From Listeria sp. PSOL-1 (GTDB lineage Bacteria; Bacillota; Bacilli; Lactobacillales; Listeriaceae): 64,000 nucleotides of DNA. The stretch lies in contig NZ_LR760298.1 in the NCBI RefSeq assembly GCF_902806445.1, forward strand, positions 1,612,001 through 1,676,000, read 5' to 3'. Made by a program: the position numbers and the translations under genes. The notes beneath the pieces were generated by a model. That model ran no database searches, was not told the DNA's origin, and saw nothing but the letters and a program-made list of their open reading frames with translations. Shown piece after piece: positions 50,657-61,427 of the stretch; the stretch's first letter is position 1; each line of letters begins with the position of its first letter.

Positions 50657-50706
50657 CCAATTTCACTCATAATTTTTTATTTTTAAAAAATTATGAGTGA
50701 AATTGG
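50657..50706. other. Perfect 23-bp hairpin upstream of the accessory genes
   Basis: Arms 50657-50679 and 50684-50706 are exact reverse complements around TTTT. It lies between the tRNA terminator and the small membrane protein gene. The outer part GAGTGAAATTGG is not related to the repeat family. It could be a terminator remnant or an insertion scar. Confidence 0.6.
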
Positions 50707-50721
50707 TTTTAATGATAGATA

Positions 50722-50788
50722 AAAAACATCTTATAAATAGCAAATGCCCTACCAGAGCTAAGTTTAACGCCATTTATAAGATGTTTTT
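50722..50788 (-). terminator. Terminator after tRNA-Arg
   Basis: A 17-bp perfect stem, 50722-50738 with 50772-50788, with a 33-nt loop and A/T runs at both sides. It lies 13 bp beyond the tRNA 3' end. Confidence 0.6.
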
Positions 50789-50801
50789 AATTTATTAAAA
50801 A

Positions 50802-50873
50802 CGCCCTCGGAGGGAATCGAACCCCCATTTTAAGAACCGGAATCTCACGTGCTATCCGTTGCACCACGAGGGC
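50802..50873 (-). tRNA. tRNA-Arg, anticodon CCG
   Basis: On this strand the acceptor stem pairs GCCCTCG with CGAGGGC, the D arm is GTGC/GCAC, the anticodon stem TGAGA/TCTTA encloses TTCCGGT (anticodon CCG), and the T arm is GGGGG-TTCGATT-CCCTC. The CCA is not encoded. About 72 nt. Accessory genes lie on its 3' side, the usual place for integration at tRNA genes. Confidence 0.93.
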
Positions 50874-50974
50874 TATATATAATCCCATACAAATTAGTAT
50901 TATACCTGAAAAAGTAGTTTAAAACAAGTAAACTTAGTCAAATCACTAAAAAATAGCCTCTTCAAGGTCTATCA

Positions 50975-51004
50975 TTTGACCTATTTTGACCAAGAGTGTA
51001 TGAT
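50975..51004 (+). promoter_or_regulatory. clpP promoter with CtsR operator
   Basis: TTTGACCTATTTTGACC (50975-50991) is the exact CtsR direct heptad repeat. A SigA promoter overlaps it: TTGACC (50976-50981), 17 bp, TATGAT (50999-51004). CtsR represses clpP until heat or protein damage inactivates it. Confidence 0.92.
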
Positions 51005-51071
51005 GAGGGTATCGTATAGAAAAGCTTTTTCTATCCTAAATATTTAAGCTCATACAGGAGGTTTTTGAATT

Positions 51072-51665
51072 ATGAATTTAATTCCTACAGTTATTGAACA
51101 GACAAGCCGTGGAGAACGTGCTTATGACATTTATTCTCGCTTATTAAAAGACCGGATTATTATGCTTGGTAGCCAGATCAATGATGACGTGGCAAACTCG
51201 ATCGTTGCACAGCTCTTATTTTTAGATGCCATAGATTCTGAAAAAGACATTTTCCTTTATATCAATTCGCCAGGTGGTAATATTTCCGCTGGTATGGCGA
51301 TTTATGACACAATGAATTTTGTTAATTCTGATGTTCAGACAATTGGTATGGGAATGGCTGCATCAATGGGTTCTTTTTTACTTGCAGCTGGTACGAGTGG
51401 CAAACGTTTTGCCTTGCCAAATGCAGAAATCATGATTCACCAACCACTAGGCGGTGCACAAGGTCAAGCAACAGAAATTGAAATTGCTGCACGCCATATT
51501 CTTAAAATTAAAGAACGCATGAACCGCATCTTATCCGAAAAAACTGGGCAACCAATTGAGGTTATTGCTCGTGATACCGATCGTGATAATTTTATGGATG
51601 CAACGGAAGCTAAAGAATATGGTTTAATTGATGATATTATAGTAAACAGTTCAACTATTAAATAA
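51072..51665 (+). CDS. clpP: ATP-dependent Clp protease proteolytic subunit
   Basis: A 197-residue serine protease forming the tetradecameric barrel that degrades proteins fed by ClpC, ClpE or ClpX. The catalytic triad is visible: Ser98 in GMAASMGSF, His123 in IMIHQPLGG and Asp172 in DTDRDNF. The ribosome site ACAGGAGG precedes the ATG. It is a single gene regulated by CtsR; an inverted repeat element lies after it. Confidence 0.98.
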   Translation: MNLIPTVIEQTSRGERAYDIYSRLLKDRIIMLGSQINDDVANSIVAQLLFLDAIDSEKDIFLYINSPGGNISAGMAIYDTMNFVNSDVQTIGMGMAASMGSFLLAAGTSGKRFALPNAEIMIHQPLGGAQGQATEIEIAARHILKIKERMNRILSEKTGQPIEVIARDTDRDNFMDATEAKEYGLIDDIIVNSSTIK

Positions 51666-51696
51666 TGAAAAATGAGTGTAGAAGCTCACACGATTC

Positions 51697-51845
51697 AAAA
51701 AATTAGCGGAAATTCTATATTTCGAATACGACAAATCAAGCGAAAGCGTTTGTAATTGAAGAGGTTTGCCAGAAATCGGAAGCGTACAACTTCCGAAAAT
51801 CTGGCAAACCTCTTCAATCGCGAGCGCTTGTCGCCGATTTATTTT
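51697..51845 (-). repeat. Intergenic hairpin repeat, copy D (inverted orientation)
   Basis: Reads as the family only on the - strand: left flank AATCGGCGACAAGCGCTCG, 19-bp perfect stem (51755-51773 with 51800-51818), right flank AATTACAAACGCTTTCGCTTG and ATTCGAAATATAG. The usual core is replaced by a second small stem CGGAAG/CTTCCG (51777-51782, 51790-51795). It lies between the convergent clpP and nupC. Confidence 0.8.
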
Positions 51846-51854
51846 GTTTATGTG

Positions 51855-53036
51855 TTATAACATTAAACCAACAATTGCACCTGTTACAAGGCTTACAAGC
51901 GTTGCACCAAGTAACAATTTCAATCCGAACTTCGCGACAACATTAGCCTGTGTTTTATCAATACTTTTCGTTGCTCCTACGATAATTCCAATTGAAGAAA
52001 AGTTCGCAAAGGAGACAAGGAAAGTTGAAATGATCCCCACTGTTTTTGGTGTCAAATCTCCAACAACTTTCGTCAGGTCAATCATTGCCACAAATTCATT
52101 TGTTACAAGTTTCGTTGCCATAATGCTCCCTGCTTCAACGATATCTTTAGCAGGAACTCCCATAATAAAGGCGAATGGCGCAAAAACATAGCCTAGAATC
52201 TCTTGGAAACTAATGCCGAAAATGGAATCAAAAACACCATTAACTCCGCCAATTAAGGCGATAAAACCGATCAACATAGCTCCAACAGTTACCGCAACAG
52301 TAAAACCTAGCATAATATATTCACTTAGCATTTCGAAAAACGAAGGACGTCTTTCTTCATTAATTTCTAAAATATCTTCCTCAGGGCTGACAGTGTATGG
52401 GTTGATAATATGTATAATGGTAAACCCGCTAAATAAATTAAGCACGAGTGCAGTCACTACATATTTAGGTTCAATCAATGTCATATAAGAGCCAACAACG
52501 GTCATTGATACGGTTGACATAGCCGATGCACAAAGCGTATATAAACGTTTGCTTGGTAAATCTTTAAGTTGATCTTTAAGTGTAATAAATACTTCAGATT
52601 GCCCTAAGATCGCAGCTGCTATTGCATTATACGATTCGAGCTTCCCTAAACCATTGATCTTACTAATCAAAAAGCCAATCGCACGAATAATAAGTTGTAA
52701 AATTTTAAAATGATGTAAGATCCCTATTAAAGCAGAAATAAAAACGATGGGTAACAATACAGTTAAGAAAAATGGCGCTTCCCCTTTATTCGCTATTCCG
52801 CCAAAAACAAAGTCTACACCTTCCTTAGCATAGCCTAAAATAGCACCAAACATATTGCTAATGCCTTTTATAACAACAAGGCCAGCCGATGTATTTAACA
52901 GGATATACGCCAAAGCAATTTGGACTACGAGCATTAAAATAATTGGTTTAATTCGAATCTTTTTTCGGTCACTACTGGCAAGAAAAGCAATTAAAAATGG
53001 CACTGCAATTCCTAGTATAAAAATTAAAAATTTCAT
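51855..53036 (-). CDS. nupC: Concentrative nucleoside transporter NupC family
   Basis: A 393-residue CNT-family symporter importing nucleosides with protons or sodium. Hallmark segments are NKGEAPFFLTVLLPIVF (GxxxP binding region), YNAIAAAILGQSEVFITLKD and FISFQEILG-like with TKLVTNEFVAMIDL near the C-terminus. About eight helices plus re-entrant loops. Monocistronic; a ribosome site AGGGGG precedes the ATG. Confidence 0.92.
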   Translation of the reverse strand: MKFLIFILGIAVPFLIAFLASSDRKKIRIKPIILMLVVQIALAYILLNTSAGLVVIKGISNMFGAILGYAKEGVDFVFGGIANKGEAPFFLTVLLPIVFISALIGILHHFKILQLIIRAIGFLISKINGLGKLESYNAIAAAILGQSEVFITLKDQLKDLPSKRLYTLCASAMSTVSMTVVGSYMTLIEPKYVVTALVLNLFSGFTIIHIINPYTVSPEEDILEINEERRPSFFEMLSEYIMLGFTVAVTVGAMLIGFIALIGGVNGVFDSIFGISFQEILGYVFAPFAFIMGVPAKDIVEAGSIMATKLVTNEFVAMIDLTKVVGDLTPKTVGIISTFLVSFANFSSIGIIVGATKSIDKTQANVVAKFGLKLLLGATLVSLVTGAIVGLML

Positions 53037-53285
53037 TCAATAACCCCCTAGAAACGATAAATATAATACATCCCTTGTTATTATCGCCTATTCCTTACTA
53101 CATGTAAATAGTTAATCCATGATTTAGGGTAAAAATATAAAAGTTTAGCGCGATGTTTTATTTGAATTTTCAATCTTCCTGTTTCAAATAAACGATAGCA
53201 CCTCGATTTACAAGTTTTGAAAAGAAAATAAAGGCCATTTCTTTCAAAACCTGCAAAGCGAAAGTTGATGCCATTTATAACAGCT

Positions 53286-54299
53286 TTACCAAGCACGCCC
53301 ATATTGTTTGGGGCCTTCAATTTTTTCTCCTAATTGTTCAGCAGCTACTTTTGCAAAATAAGGGTTACGCAATAGTTCGCGTCCAATAAAAATTAAATCA
53401 GCACGTTCATTACCAAGGATTTCCTCTGCTTGCAAGCCATTTGTAATTAAGCCCACAGCTCCCGTTGCAATTCCAGCAAAGCTCCGAATTTTTTCAGCAA
53501 AAGGAACTTGGTAGCCTGGATAGCTTTTTGGCATAACAGCGACAAGTCCACCTGCACTTACATCCAGCAAATCTACACCATCTGCTTTCATCCATTTCGC
53601 AAATGGGAGATAATCATCTATTTGTAAGCCTGCATGTGTATAATCTGTAGCAGAAATACGGACAAGTATTGGTCCATTCCAAACTTCGCGAACTGCTTTT
53701 ATGACTTCACTTAAGATGCGGTAGCGATTACCAGCTGGTCCACCATATACATCTTCCCGGCGATTAGAAATAGGCGATAAAAATTGATGCAACAAATAGC
53801 CATGTGCCGCATGAATTTCAATAACATCGAAACCAGCTTCAAGAGCGCGAGAAGCAGCATGTCTAAAAGCTGCGACAATTTCATGAATTTCGCTGGTTGT
53901 TAATTCATCTGGTATTACGCTATCGTCATTAAAAGGAATACTTGAAGGAGCAACGATTTTACCTGGAATTTCTGCCTTTCGCCCAGCATGTGCTAGCTGA
54001 ATGCCGATCTTAGCCTCGTGCTCATGCACACTATTTACAATTCGCTTAAGCGCTGGTATTTGTTTGTCGTCCCAAATGCCTAAGTCCAATGGAGAAATAC
54101 GTCCTATTTTTGCGACTGCTGTTGCTTCAAGTAAAATTAAACCTGTTCCTCCTGCTGCACGTGAAACGTAATGTGCAAAGTGAAAATCAGTTGCTATCCC
54201 GTCACCTTTTTCAACAGAATACATACACATTGGCGCCATTACTAGGCGATTTTTCAATGTAATGTTTTGCAGTTTATAACTTGAAAATAATTTGGACAT
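53286..54299 (-). CDS. namA: NADPH dehydrogenase of the old yellow enzyme family (NamA/YqjM)
   Basis: FMN enzyme of 337 residues reducing activated double bonds and various electrophiles with NADPH. Conserved pieces are [12 protein letters not shown] (with the YqjM-type cysteine), [28 protein letters not shown] and [12 protein letters not shown]. It is last of the rapZ-yvcK-whiA-namA series, 21 bp after whiA. Confidence 0.93.
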   Translation of the reverse strand: MSKLFSSYKLQNITLKNRLVMAPMCMYSVEKGDGIATDFHFAHYVSRAAGGTGLILLEATAVAKIGRISPLDLGIWDDKQIPALKRIVNSVHEHEAKIGIQLAHAGRKAEIPGKIVAPSSIPFNDDSVIPDELTTSEIHEIVAAFRHAASRALEAGFDVIEIHAAHGYLLHQFLSPISNRREDVYGGPAGNRYRILSEVIKAVREVWNGPILVRISATDYTHAGLQIDDYLPFAKWMKADGVDLLDVSAGGLVAVMPKSYPGYQVPFAEKIRSFAGIATGAVGLITNGLQAEEILGNERADLIFIGRELLRNPYFAKVAAEQLGEKIEGPKQYGRAW

Positions 54300-54320
54300 T
54301 CCTATTCGCTTCCTTTTCCT

Positions 54321-55292
54321 TTATTTTTGTGGCACTCTAAGTCCTACTTGTGAAGGGGATTCCCCTTTTTTTAAGCGTTCGGCGATCTCATCTATTTTGC
54401 GTAAACGATGATTGATACCAGACTTCGTTATTGGACCACTTGAAAGCATTTCACCTAACTCTTTTAGTGTAACATCTTCATAGGAAATCCGCAGTTCAGC
54501 AATCTCGCGTAAACGTTCGGGTAGCGCTTCAAGCCCTACTGCTTCTTGAATGTATTTAATATTATCAATTTGTCTAACCGCAGCATTAATTGTTTTATTT
54601 AAATTGGCTGTTTCACAATTTACAAGACGATTCACTGAATTTCGCATATCGCGCATGATACGGACATCTTCAAAATGGAGTAATGCCGTTGTTGCTCCGA
54701 TAATACTTAGAAATTCCGTAATCTTTTCTGCTTCTTTTAAATAGGTGATAAAGCCCTTTTTCCGTTCAATAATACGTGCATTTAAATGAAATTGATTCAT
54801 TAACGCACAAATGGCTTGATTATGCTCTTCATAAAATGAAAAAATTTCTAAATGGTAAGAAGAGGTTTCTGGGTTGTTGACCGAACCGCTTGCTAAAAAG
54901 GCTCCTCTTAGATAAGCACGTTTAATGGCACGCTTTTCGATAAACTTGGCATCGATATCTTTCGTAAAAGCAAAACTTTCATCCAAAATACGAAGATCGG
55001 TTAAAATTTCTTTTGTATTTACTTTAATACGTACGATATACACGTTATTTTTTTTCAACTTCATTTTTTTACGAACAAGAAGTTCTGCTTGAATATCATA
55101 AATGCGCTTTAATAACTGATACATCCGCCTTGCAATTGCAGCATTTTCTGTTTGTACGTCTGCTATCATCCTGCCATTTGAAAATGAAAGGACACCATTC
55201 ATCCGAATAAAAGCAGATAATTCCGCTCTTGCTTCTTCATCCGTTACTTCAATATTAGTTAATTCTTTTTTTGTTTCCGAGGCAAAAGACAT
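54321..55292 (-). CDS. whiA: DNA-binding protein WhiA
   Basis: A 323-residue protein joining a LAGLIDADG homing-endonuclease-like fold (with [18 protein letters not shown]) to a C-terminal helix-turn-helix ([24 protein letters not shown], given as 282-305). Known to influence cell division and chromosome segregation in Firmicutes. It follows yvcK by 15 bp. Confidence 0.96.
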   Translation of the reverse strand: MSFASETKKELTNIEVTDEEARAELSAFIRMNGVLSFSNGRMIADVQTENAAIARRMYQLLKRIYDIQAELLVRKKMKLKKNNVYIVRIKVNTKEILTDLRILDESFAFTKDIDAKFIEKRAIKRAYLRGAFLASGSVNNPETSSYHLEIFSFYEEHNQAICALMNQFHLNARIIERKKGFITYLKEAEKITEFLSIIGATTALLHFEDVRIMRDMRNSVNRLVNCETANLNKTINAAVRQIDNIKYIQEAVGLEALPERLREIAELRISYEDVTLKELGEMLSSGPITKSGINHRLRKIDEIAERLKKGESPSQVGLRVPQK

Positions 55293-55307
55293 CGTTTATC
55301 AGCTCCT

Positions 55308-56264
55308 TTACTCTTTTTCAGGCAGTAGATTTAGCAGGGCTCTTGCTACCTTTTCGCCATCATGCCGTACTAAGCGGTCTTCCGTTGATAAGAAGTCCTC
55401 ATATACAGCTTGAATGCCTAATTTAGCCATTCCATCAACGTCATGCTTGACTTGCATCACATCATCTGGAAAAAGTAGCTCTTTTGGTACATCAGAAATG
55501 TTGATTAACGTTTTATCAATAAAAGGAACCCCTACATGTTCATGAATAACCTGAATATGATCCGCATCGCTAAAGTCATCTGTTTCACCAATTTGCGTTA
55601 AGATATTCGTAATGTAAACTTTTGGCGCTTTAGATTCTACGATTGCTTGTGCTAGATCTTTTACCAATAAATTGGGCAAGATACTAGTATAGAGACTCCC
55701 TGGACCAATTGTAATCAAATCGGCTTCCTTAATGGCTTGAAGTGCTGAATCTAGTGGTTTGACATCTTTAGGTTCAAGAAAAACATGATCAATTTGTTTG
55801 CCTTGAAGAGGAATCATTGACTCACCGGTAACAATTGAACCGTCCTTCATTTTTGCTTTTAAAATAAGTGGTTTATCTGTTGCCGGAATCACTTTACCAC
55901 GAATTCGCAAAACTTTTGAAAGAATGTCAATGGCAGCAACATAACTTTCATTCAGCTCCGACAACGCAATTAAAATTAAATTCCCAATAACATGTCCAGA
56001 TAGCTCCCCATCTACATTAAAACGATATTGTAGCAATTCGACAAAACGCGGATCAACATTTGAAAGTGCGACCATAACATTGCGAATGTCACCTGGTGGC
56101 AAAACATCCATTTGCTTACGGATTTTACCAGAACTACCCCCATCATCTGCAACCGCTACAATGGCTGTCAAATTAATCTCTTGACCTTTAAGCCCTTCTA
56201 AAATAACGGGAAGCCCTGTGCCGCCACCTATAACCACAACATTAGGTCTATTTAATTTCTTCAT
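55308..56264 (-). CDS. yvcK: Gluconeogenesis factor YvcK (CofD-like)
   Basis: A 318-residue protein binding UDP-sugars, linked to cell wall synthesis and growth on gluconeogenic carbon. The start at 56264 follows GGAAGGAAAGG and lies one base after the rapZ stop; a longer upstream frame lies inside rapZ. Family motifs are VVVIGGGTGLP (about 8-18), AVADDGGSSGKIR and TIGPGSLYTSILPNLLV. Confidence 0.95.
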   Translation of the reverse strand: MKKLNRPNVVVIGGGTGLPVILEGLKGQEINLTAIVAVADDGGSSGKIRKQMDVLPPGDIRNVMVALSNVDPRFVELLQYRFNVDGELSGHVIGNLILIALSELNESYVAAIDILSKVLRIRGKVIPATDKPLILKAKMKDGSIVTGESMIPLQGKQIDHVFLEPKDVKPLDSALQAIKEADLITIGPGSLYTSILPNLLVKDLAQAIVESKAPKVYITNILTQIGETDDFSDADHIQVIHEHVGVPFIDKTLINISDVPKELLFPDDVMQVKHDVDGMAKLGIQAVYEDFLSTEDRLVRHDGEKVARALLNLLPEKE

Positions 56265-56265
56265 A

Positions 56266-57141
56266 TTACCTTTCCTTCCGCCGCAACATATCCCGGTGTG
56301 TGATTGTCGTTTCATATTTATTACCGATTGCTTTGCCCACATATTCAGTGAGAGCAACTGAACGATGCTGTCCACCAGTACATCCTATAGCAATAACAAG
56401 TTGTGTTTTTCCTTCTCGTTTATAAAAAGGCAATGTAAACATTAGAAGATCAATGACTTTATCTAGATATTCTTGCGTTTCTGGCCACTTCATGACATAA
56501 TCATAAACTTCTTTATCTTTACCTGTTTGCGGACGCATTTTGTCAATATAATGTGGGTTTGGCAAAAAACGCACATCAAAAACTAAGTCAGCATCAATTG
56601 GTAAACCATATTTAAAGCCAAATGAGACAATTTGGACATTAAATACATCTTTTTCACTTTCCTTGAATTCCGCATTGATTCGATCGCGCAGTTCACGTGG
56701 CTTTAAATTTGATGTATTAATGACAATTTGCGCACGCCCTTTAAGTTCGCTTAGCATATCGCGTTCTGCCTTAATGCCGTCAATAATGGAGCCATTGGGT
56801 TCTAGCGGATGGTGTCGTCTTGTTTCTTTATAACGTGATACAAGCACCTGATCATCAGCTTCTAAAAATAAAATTTTTGTTGTAATAAAAGAAGTATTAT
56901 CGAGTTCATCCAGTGCTACTTGGATCGAATCAAAAAATTCACGTCCACGCAAATCCATCACCAGCGCAATTCGATTCATCTTCCCGGTTTCTTTCATCAA
57001 TTCCCAAAATTTAGGTAAAAGTGTTGGAGGTAAATTATCAACACAAAAATAGCCTAAATCTTCCAGTGATTGCATAGCAACTGTTTTCCCTGCTCCGCTC
57101 ATTCCTGTAATAATAACCAATTGCAATTGACTAGCTGCCAT
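56266..57141 (-). CDS. rapZ: RNase adapter RapZ / nucleotide-binding protein
   Basis: A 291-residue P-loop protein with Walker [15 protein letters not shown] near the N-terminus, DNLPPTLLP, and C-terminal [16 protein letters not shown]. In E. coli RapZ controls glucosamine-6-phosphate synthase via sRNA; in Firmicutes the role is less clear. The start at 57141 is chosen because AAGGGACGG precedes it; an ATG 18 bp upstream has no ribosome site. Confidence 0.94.
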   Translation of the reverse strand: MAASQLQLVIITGMSGAGKTVAMQSLEDLGYFCVDNLPPTLLPKFWELMKETGKMNRIALVMDLRGREFFDSIQVALDELDNTSFITTKILFLEADDQVLVSRYKETRRHHPLEPNGSIIDGIKAERDMLSELKGRAQIVINTSNLKPRELRDRINAEFKESEKDVFNVQIVSFGFKYGLPIDADLVFDVRFLPNPHYIDKMRPQTGKDKEVYDYVMKWPETQEYLDKVIDLLMFTLPFYKREGKTQLVIAIGCTGGQHRSVALTEYVGKAIGNKYETTITHRDMLRRKER

Positions 57142-57282
57142 AAATTTCCGTCCCTTCATTTCATATATCTTTTATTTTAGCACATTTTGCTTTGGAAAAA
57201 ACGAAAAATGGATGAATGAATGATTAAATTCAAGCGGTAAACAAATGGCGAGTTGTGGAAATTGTTCATTTAAACTCCCAAT

Positions 57283-57349
57283 TACAGATTTTGGCAGAAC
57301 CTAGAAGCAGGCCCTGCCAAATTTATGAAATATAAGTGCTTTCGCCAAT
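57283..57349 (+). repeat. Degenerate repeat-like element, copy H
   Basis: TTTGGCAG (57290-57297) pairs with CTGCCAAA (57314-57321), and the following AAATATAAGTGCTTTCGCC resembles the right flank of the family. The core is unrecognisable. It lies just after the phosphoglucomutase stop and may terminate galE-pgcA. Confidence 0.4.
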
Positions 57350-59080
57350 TTATTTTTCCACGTATTCCATTAGTGCGATTTTTATTTTCGTTAATTTATC
57401 AACGCTTGCTGCTTCATTTTGATCTTTTACACTGAAATAAAATTTAATTTTTGGTTCAGTCCCCGATGGACGCAAACAAAACCATGATCCATCTTCAAGA
57501 TAAAATTTTAAAACATCTGCGCGCGGCAACGTGATTTTCTTTGTCTTATTTGTTTTTAAGTAAGTGATTTCACTACGTAAATAATCCTCTATGCGCTCAA
57601 TTTTTTCACCGGCAATGTTTGTTATCGGCTCTGAGCGGAAGGTTGTCATGATCTCAGTAATCCGTTCAGTTCCATCTTTACCGCTTAATGTGAGTGACAC
57701 TAAATCTTCTTTGTAATAACCAAACTGCTCAAAAAGCTGTTTAAGTTCATCATCCAAGCTTAGCCCTTGAAGTTTAGCATGAAGAGCCACTTCGGAAATA
57801 GCAAGGACAGCTTGAATAGCGTCTTTATCGCGTGTAAATGATTTGACCATATAACCATTACTTTCTTCATAGCCAAATTCAAATGTATGCGTATTATTTT
57901 CTTCAAAGGTTTTAATTTTTTCAGCAATAAACTTAAAGCCGGTTAAGACTTCAATCATGCTTACACCATAATATTCAGCAATGGCACTTCCTAGATCACT
58001 TGTTACGATTGATTTCAAAACAGCCGCATTTTCATGAAGTTCATTTTGAGCTTTTTTTTGTTTTAAAAGGTAGTTCAAAATTAAAACACCAATTTGATTC
58101 CCAGAAAGGACATGATATTCTCCCTCATTTGTACGAATAGCTACTCCAAGACGATCCGCATCTGGGTCTGTCCCAACCAAAATATCTGCATGGTGATTCT
58201 TACCATAACGAATAGCTAGATCAAAAGCTTCTCGGTTTTCTGGATTTGGTGACTTTACTGTGCTGAAATTAGGATCGTTAATAAATTGTTCATCTACTTT
58301 GATAATATTCGTAAATCCAGCTTGTTGCAGTGCTGGCACGCCTAAGATACCACCTGTTCCATGAAGCGGTGTAAAAACGATTTTAAGTTCAGAACCTTTT
58401 TCTTTTGTCATTTGCTGATTAACAGTAACTTCTTTTAACTTTTTAAGATAAGGTGTATCTACTTTTTCGCTGATAACTTCCAGAATACCGCTTTCTTTTA
58501 ATTCAATAATATCAGCTGTTTTAACCGAAAAGATGTCTTCAATTTCATCCATATAAGCGGTTACTCTATCAGCACCTTGTGGAGGCATCTGTCCCCCATC
58601 TTCCCCGTAAACTTTATAGCCATTATATTCTGGTGGATTATGGCTTGCCGTAATCACGATACCGCTAAAACAATTCAGATATCGTACAGCAAATGAAAGC
58701 TCTGGTGTTGGTCGTAATGCTTCAAAAACATAGCTTTTAATGCCATATACTCCCAGCACAGCAGCACTCTCATAGGCAAATTCTTGCGACATATGCCGTG
58801 GATCATAAGCAATAACAACCCCACGTGCCTTTGCTTCTGTGCCGTTTTCCATAATATAACGTGCCAAACCTTCAGAGGCTTTTCGGATCGTATAGATATT
58901 CATTCGGTTCGTACCTGGACCGAGCACACCACGCATGCCAGCAGTACCAAATTCCATATTTCGATAAAAGCTATCTTCTAAAGCGCTAGAATTATCTTTT
59001 AGTTGCTTTAATTGATCTTTTAATTCTGGTAACAAATTGTGATATTGAAGCCACTTTTCATATTCTTCTTGCCAATTCAT
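57350..59080 (-). CDS. pgcA: Phospho-sugar mutase (phosphoglucomutase)
   Basis: A 576-residue alpha-phosphohexomutase interconverting glucose-6-phosphate and glucose-1-phosphate, supplying UDP-glucose for wall and lipoteichoic acid synthesis. The phosphoserine Ser146 lies in TASHNPPEYNGYK, the metal loop is DPDADRLGV, and the sugar-binding EESNGYM and RPSGTEPKIKFY follow. The start at 59080 has AAAGGAGC; an upstream extension overlaps galE. Downstream of galE by 19 bp. Confidence 0.92.
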   Translation of the reverse strand: MNWQEEYEKWLQYHNLLPELKDQLKQLKDNSSALEDSFYRNMEFGTAGMRGVLGPGTNRMNIYTIRKASEGLARYIMENGTEAKARGVVIAYDPRHMSQEFAYESAAVLGVYGIKSYVFEALRPTPELSFAVRYLNCFSGIVITASHNPPEYNGYKVYGEDGGQMPPQGADRVTAYMDEIEDIFSVKTADIIELKESGILEVISEKVDTPYLKKLKEVTVNQQMTKEKGSELKIVFTPLHGTGGILGVPALQQAGFTNIIKVDEQFINDPNFSTVKSPNPENREAFDLAIRYGKNHHADILVGTDPDADRLGVAIRTNEGEYHVLSGNQIGVLILNYLLKQKKAQNELHENAAVLKSIVTSDLGSAIAEYYGVSMIEVLTGFKFIAEKIKTFEENNTHTFEFGYEESNGYMVKSFTRDKDAIQAVLAISEVALHAKLQGLSLDDELKQLFEQFGYYKEDLVSLTLSGKDGTERITEIMTTFRSEPITNIAGEKIERIEDYLRSEITYLKTNKTKKITLPRADVLKFYLEDGSWFCLRPSGTEPKIKFYFSVKDQNEAASVDKLTKIKIALMEYVEK

Positions 59081-59099
59081 CCTATTGCTCCTTTCTAAA

Positions 59100-60089
59100 T
59101 TAGTCTTCGTACCCGTTTGGATGTTTTGCATGCCATTCCCATGCTGAGGCGATAATATCTTTTATATCAGTATAAGTTGGTTGCCAATCGAGCGTTAATT
59201 TTACTTTCTCACTAGCAGCAATTAAAGTACTTGGATCACCTTGTCGTCTGGCTACTACCTTAGCTGGAATTACTTTTCCTGTAACCGCTCGAGCAGCTTC
59301 AAGCATTTCTTTTACCGAAAAACCCGCACTACTCCCTAAATTAAAGATATTGCTTGGTCCCCCTTTTTTTAAATATTCTAATGCTAGAATATGCGCTTCA
59401 ATTAAATCGACGACATGAACATAATCACGAATACACGTCCCATCTGGCGTAGGGTAATCATCGCCAAAAATGGCTAGCTCAGAACGCTTTCCTTGAGCAA
59501 CTTGTAAGATAATTGGAACAAGATGTGTTTCTGGAGTATGATCTTCACCAATTGAACCGTCTGCTTTTGCACCAGCAACATTAAAATAACGCAATGAAAC
59601 GTACTTGATGCCATGCGCGATATCGCACCATTTCATCATTTTTTCCATAATGAGTTTTGTATCGCCATACGTGCTTTCTGGATTGGTTGCCATCTCTTCT
59701 GTAATCGGTACAACTTCTGGTTCCCCATATGTTGCAGCTGATGACGAAAAAACGATGTGCTTAACGCCAAATTCTTCCATCACTTCAAGTACAATTTGCG
59801 TGCCGTAAATATTATTATTTAAATAAAGAAGTGGCTTTTCCATGGATTCCCCAACAAGTGAGTTCGCCGCAAAATGGATAACACCTTCTACTTGTTCTTT
59901 TTCAAAAACAGTACGTAAAAAGGTTTTATCGCGAATATCACCTTGATAAAAATGTGCTTTTTCGTGCACCGCCTGCTTGTGGCCTGTTTGTAAATTATCG
60001 ACAACTGACACATGATATCCACGATCTACTAATTGATCTACTGCATGCGAACCAATATAACCTGCTCCTCCAAGAACAAGTACGTTCAT
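59100..60089 (-). CDS. galE: UDP-glucose 4-epimerase
   Basis: A 329-residue SDR-type epimerase interconverting UDP-glucose and UDP-galactose. Motifs: [11 protein letters not shown] at the N-terminus, the active-site [13 protein letters not shown] with YxxxK, and [14 protein letters not shown] precedes the ATG. It forms a two-gene unit with pgcA; the galM gene I recall between them in L. monocytogenes is absent. Confidence 0.95.
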   Translation of the reverse strand: MNVLVLGGAGYIGSHAVDQLVDRGYHVSVVDNLQTGHKQAVHEKAHFYQGDIRDKTFLRTVFEKEQVEGVIHFAANSLVGESMEKPLLYLNNNIYGTQIVLEVMEEFGVKHIVFSSSAATYGEPEVVPITEEMATNPESTYGDTKLIMEKMMKWCDIAHGIKYVSLRYFNVAGAKADGSIGEDHTPETHLVPIILQVAQGKRSELAIFGDDYPTPDGTCIRDYVHVVDLIEAHILALEYLKKGGPSNIFNLGSSAGFSVKEMLEAARAVTGKVIPAKVVARRQGDPSTLIAASEKVKLTLDWQPTYTDIKDIIASAWEWHAKHPNGYED

Positions 60090-60127
60090 GCTGATTCCTC
60101 CTTTAGACTATTCAATCCTATCTTTTA

Positions 60128-60156
60128 ATTCTACACTAGAAAAATACTGAGGTCAC
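60128..60156 (-). promoter_or_regulatory. Probable galE promoter
   Basis: On this strand GTGACC (60156-60151), 17 bp, TAGAAT (60133-60128), about 40 bp before the start codon. Confidence 0.5.
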
Positions 60157-60221
60157 GAAAATTTGCACAAGTTTCACTAAATCGTCATAAATCATACAAA
60201 AAAGTCTGGACATAAACAAGC

Positions 60222-60388
60222 CACTCACGATTTAAGAGGTTTGTCAGACTTCCGGTTCTCACGCACAATCGTACGCTCCGCTTCTGACAAACCTCTTAAA
60301 TACAAATGTTTTCGTTCTATTTTTTAAACCATATTTTCTTAAAAAATAGAGCTGAATCACATGACACCCAAACTCATTTTTCACTCAA

Positions 60389-60390
<2 letters not shown>
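60222..60390 (+). repeat. Intergenic hairpin repeat, copy E
   Basis: Perfect 18-bp stem (60231-60248 with 60283-60300), core CCGGTTCTCACGCACAATCG, right flank TACAAATGTTTTCGTTC, and a tail TTTTCTTAAAAAATAGAGC to CATGACACC shared with copy C. The GTTCGAAATGTAGCA block is missing. It fills the gap between the trxB stop and galE. Confidence 0.8.
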
Positions 60391-61408
<1,018 letters not shown>

Positions 61409-61427
61409 CTATCGATCTGCTCATAAA

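Noticed and set aside
50802-50873. tRNA-Arg 3' end as an attachment site with a second copy marking an island
   Set aside because: No duplicate of the tRNA 3' segment was found elsewhere in the window and no integrase is present.
53081-53320. Open frame of 79 codons overlapping the end of namA
   Set aside because: It begins inside namA in another frame, has no ribosome site and its translation shows no domain-like pattern. The gap 53037-53285 holds only an imperfect hairpin (53213-53251) without a clear T tract.
55308-56375. Longer yvcK start inside rapZ
   Set aside because: The extra N-terminal residues are rapZ coding sequence read in another frame; the ATG at 56264 has a good ribosome site and matches the family N-terminus.
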